Assembly: GCA_950072225.1 (NCBI GenBank)
Contig: CATMOP010000144.1
Span: 1-5,764, forward strand
Source: an uncultured Nitrospina sp.
Lineage (GTDB): Bacteria > Nitrospinota > Nitrospinia > Nitrospinales > VA-1
DNA: 5,764 nt
Direction: 5' to 3'
Part shown: positions 5,342 to 5,764 of the stretch, one piece after another
How positions within the stretch are numbered: the first letter of the stretch is position 1
Layout of the letters: each line of letters begins with the position of its first letter
Program-made: the position numbers and the translations under genes
The notes under the pieces: generated by a model
What the model was told of the DNA's origin: nothing
The model's input: only the letters and a program-made list of their open reading frames with translations
Database searches by the model: none

Positions 5342-5381
5342 GCTCATGGCCAAAAAATAATTTTCAGAGATGCTCTTAAGC

Positions 5382-5397
5382 GACCCGTTTTCGGGTC
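5382..5397 (+). other. Hairpin upstream of the xer gene
   Basis: GACCCG (5382-5387), loop TTTT, CGGGTC (5392-5397): a perfect 6-bp stem. It lies upstream of the predicted xer promoter, so it is not in that gene's main leader. It could belong to an untranslated RNA or mark a binding site. It has no T run. Confidence 0.45.
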
Positions 5398-5427
5398 AGC
5401 GGTTAACAAAATATGTACATAGAGAAT

Positions 5428-5444
5428 TATGGACTCAATCCATA
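5428..5444 (+). other. Small hairpin or dyad upstream of the xer promoter
   Basis: TATGGA (5428-5433), loop CTCAA, TCCATA (5439-5444): a 6-bp perfect dyad about 35 bp upstream of the predicted -35 box. Position and symmetry would suit a regulator site for xer, but the stem is short and AT-rich and could be chance. Confidence 0.35.
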
Positions 5445-5478
5445 GCAGTTTCAAACCGTAAACATGATTTTGAACAAC

Positions 5479-5507
5479 TTGACTTCCCCCTTAGGGTCGG
5501 GTATTTT
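5479..5507 (+). promoter_or_regulatory. Predicted sigma70-type promoter of the xer gene
   Basis: TTGACT (5479-5484) and TATTTT (5502-5507) are spaced by 17 nt, followed at once by GATAAT (5508-5513). The -35 matches five of six consensus positions. RNA would start near 5514 and give a leader of about 23 nt with AAGGGG (5524-5529) placed 7 nt before the ATG. This is the best promoter in the window. Confidence 0.6.
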
Positions 5508-5536
5508 GATAATATTGATAAATAAGGGGTTATTTA

Positions 5537-5764
5537 ATGGAAAAGGCCTTACAGGAGTTCAAAAATTACCTGATCGTGGAAAAAAATGCTTCTCCACATA
5601 CGCTGGACAGTTATCTCAATGATATCTCCCAGTTCCAGGATTTTTTGACTCGCTCAGGTCATGCCATTGAATCTTCCACCATTCAACTCGAAAAAATAGA
5701 CCGGTTAGCGGTGCGCTCATTCATGGGCCATCTTTATGAGAAGAATTTTTCGGGTGCCACCATG
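5537..5764 (+). CDS. xerC: Tyrosine recombinase XerC/XerD-type, 5' part only
   Basis: The first 76 codons of a Xer-type site-specific recombinase; the rest is outside the window. Residues 1-76 form the N-terminal SAM-like core-binding domain: MEKALQEFKNYL, then VEKNASPHTLDSYLNDI (14-30), which is the typical xLSxxTLxxYxxDL signature, then FQDFL (33-37) and RLAVRSFMGHLYEKNFSGAT (56-75). XerC and XerD together resolve chromosome dimers at dif, and act in the cytoplasm with FtsK. The catalytic Arg-His-Arg-Tyr residues are in the missing C-terminal part, so activity cannot be judged and XerC versus XerD is a tentative choice. ATG 5537 is supported by AAGGGG 7 nt upstream and a promoter. The full protein would normally be about 300 aa. 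Confidence 0.9.
   Translation, partial: MEKALQEFKNYLIVEKNASPHTLDSYLNDISQFQDFLTRSGHAIESSTIQLEKIDRLAVRSFMGHLYEKNFSGATM

Noticed and set aside
5256..5536. tRNA, 4.5S RNA, tmRNA or known riboswitch in the structured gap
   Set aside because: No cloverleaf, no T-loop GTTCRA signature, and none of the conserved SRP or tmRNA segments could be found by reading both strands.

Overview
The window is a mid-GC bacterial chromosome segment, most likely Gram-negative. It carries a signal-peptidase-II type lipoprotein and two further exported proteins. Several start codons are TTG. The overall look (Xer recombinase, YqeG-like HAD phosphatase, small CBS protein, many lineage-specific hypotheticals) would fit Nitrospinota or a deltaproteobacterial-type lineage, but that placement is a guess from style and not from a marker gene. 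I see no rRNA, tRNA, CRISPR array, insertion sequence or phage gene.

Layout from left to right. Positions 1-76 form a long imperfect inverted repeat at the window edge. A short lipoprotein gene follows (256-654, +). It converges on a two-gene minus-strand operon (2562 down to 833) across a 178-bp gap with several small hairpins. The operon encodes a TPR protein with a trypsin/HtrA-like domain, then an exported protein that resembles an L,D-transpeptidase (YkuD-like) domain. The two genes overlap by 4 bp as TTGA. In my reading both proteins have lost catalytic residues.

Divergently, a small two-CBS-domain protein (2666-3082, +) precedes a YqeG-like HAD phosphatase (3243-3713, +), possibly in one transcript. 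A roughly 290-bp intergenic region with a terminator-like hairpin separates these from an unrecognised 166-aa soluble protein (4007-4507, +). That gene is followed after 6 bp by a 55-aa two-helix membrane protein (4514-4681, +), whose 3' end overlaps by 8 bp the convergent gene for a coiled-coil, C-terminally anchored protein (4674-5240, -).

The last region is a 296-bp divergent intergenic stretch. It has a perfect 21-bp dyad, two more hairpins and a good sigma70-type promoter, leading into the 5' end of a tyrosine recombinase gene (5537 onward, xerC/D type), cut off by the window edge.

The genes do not form one obvious pathway. The strongest functional unit is the coupled minus-strand pair, which looks like an envelope module of two putative pseudoenzymes. 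This reading rests on motif inspection by eye and needs structural or profile comparison.
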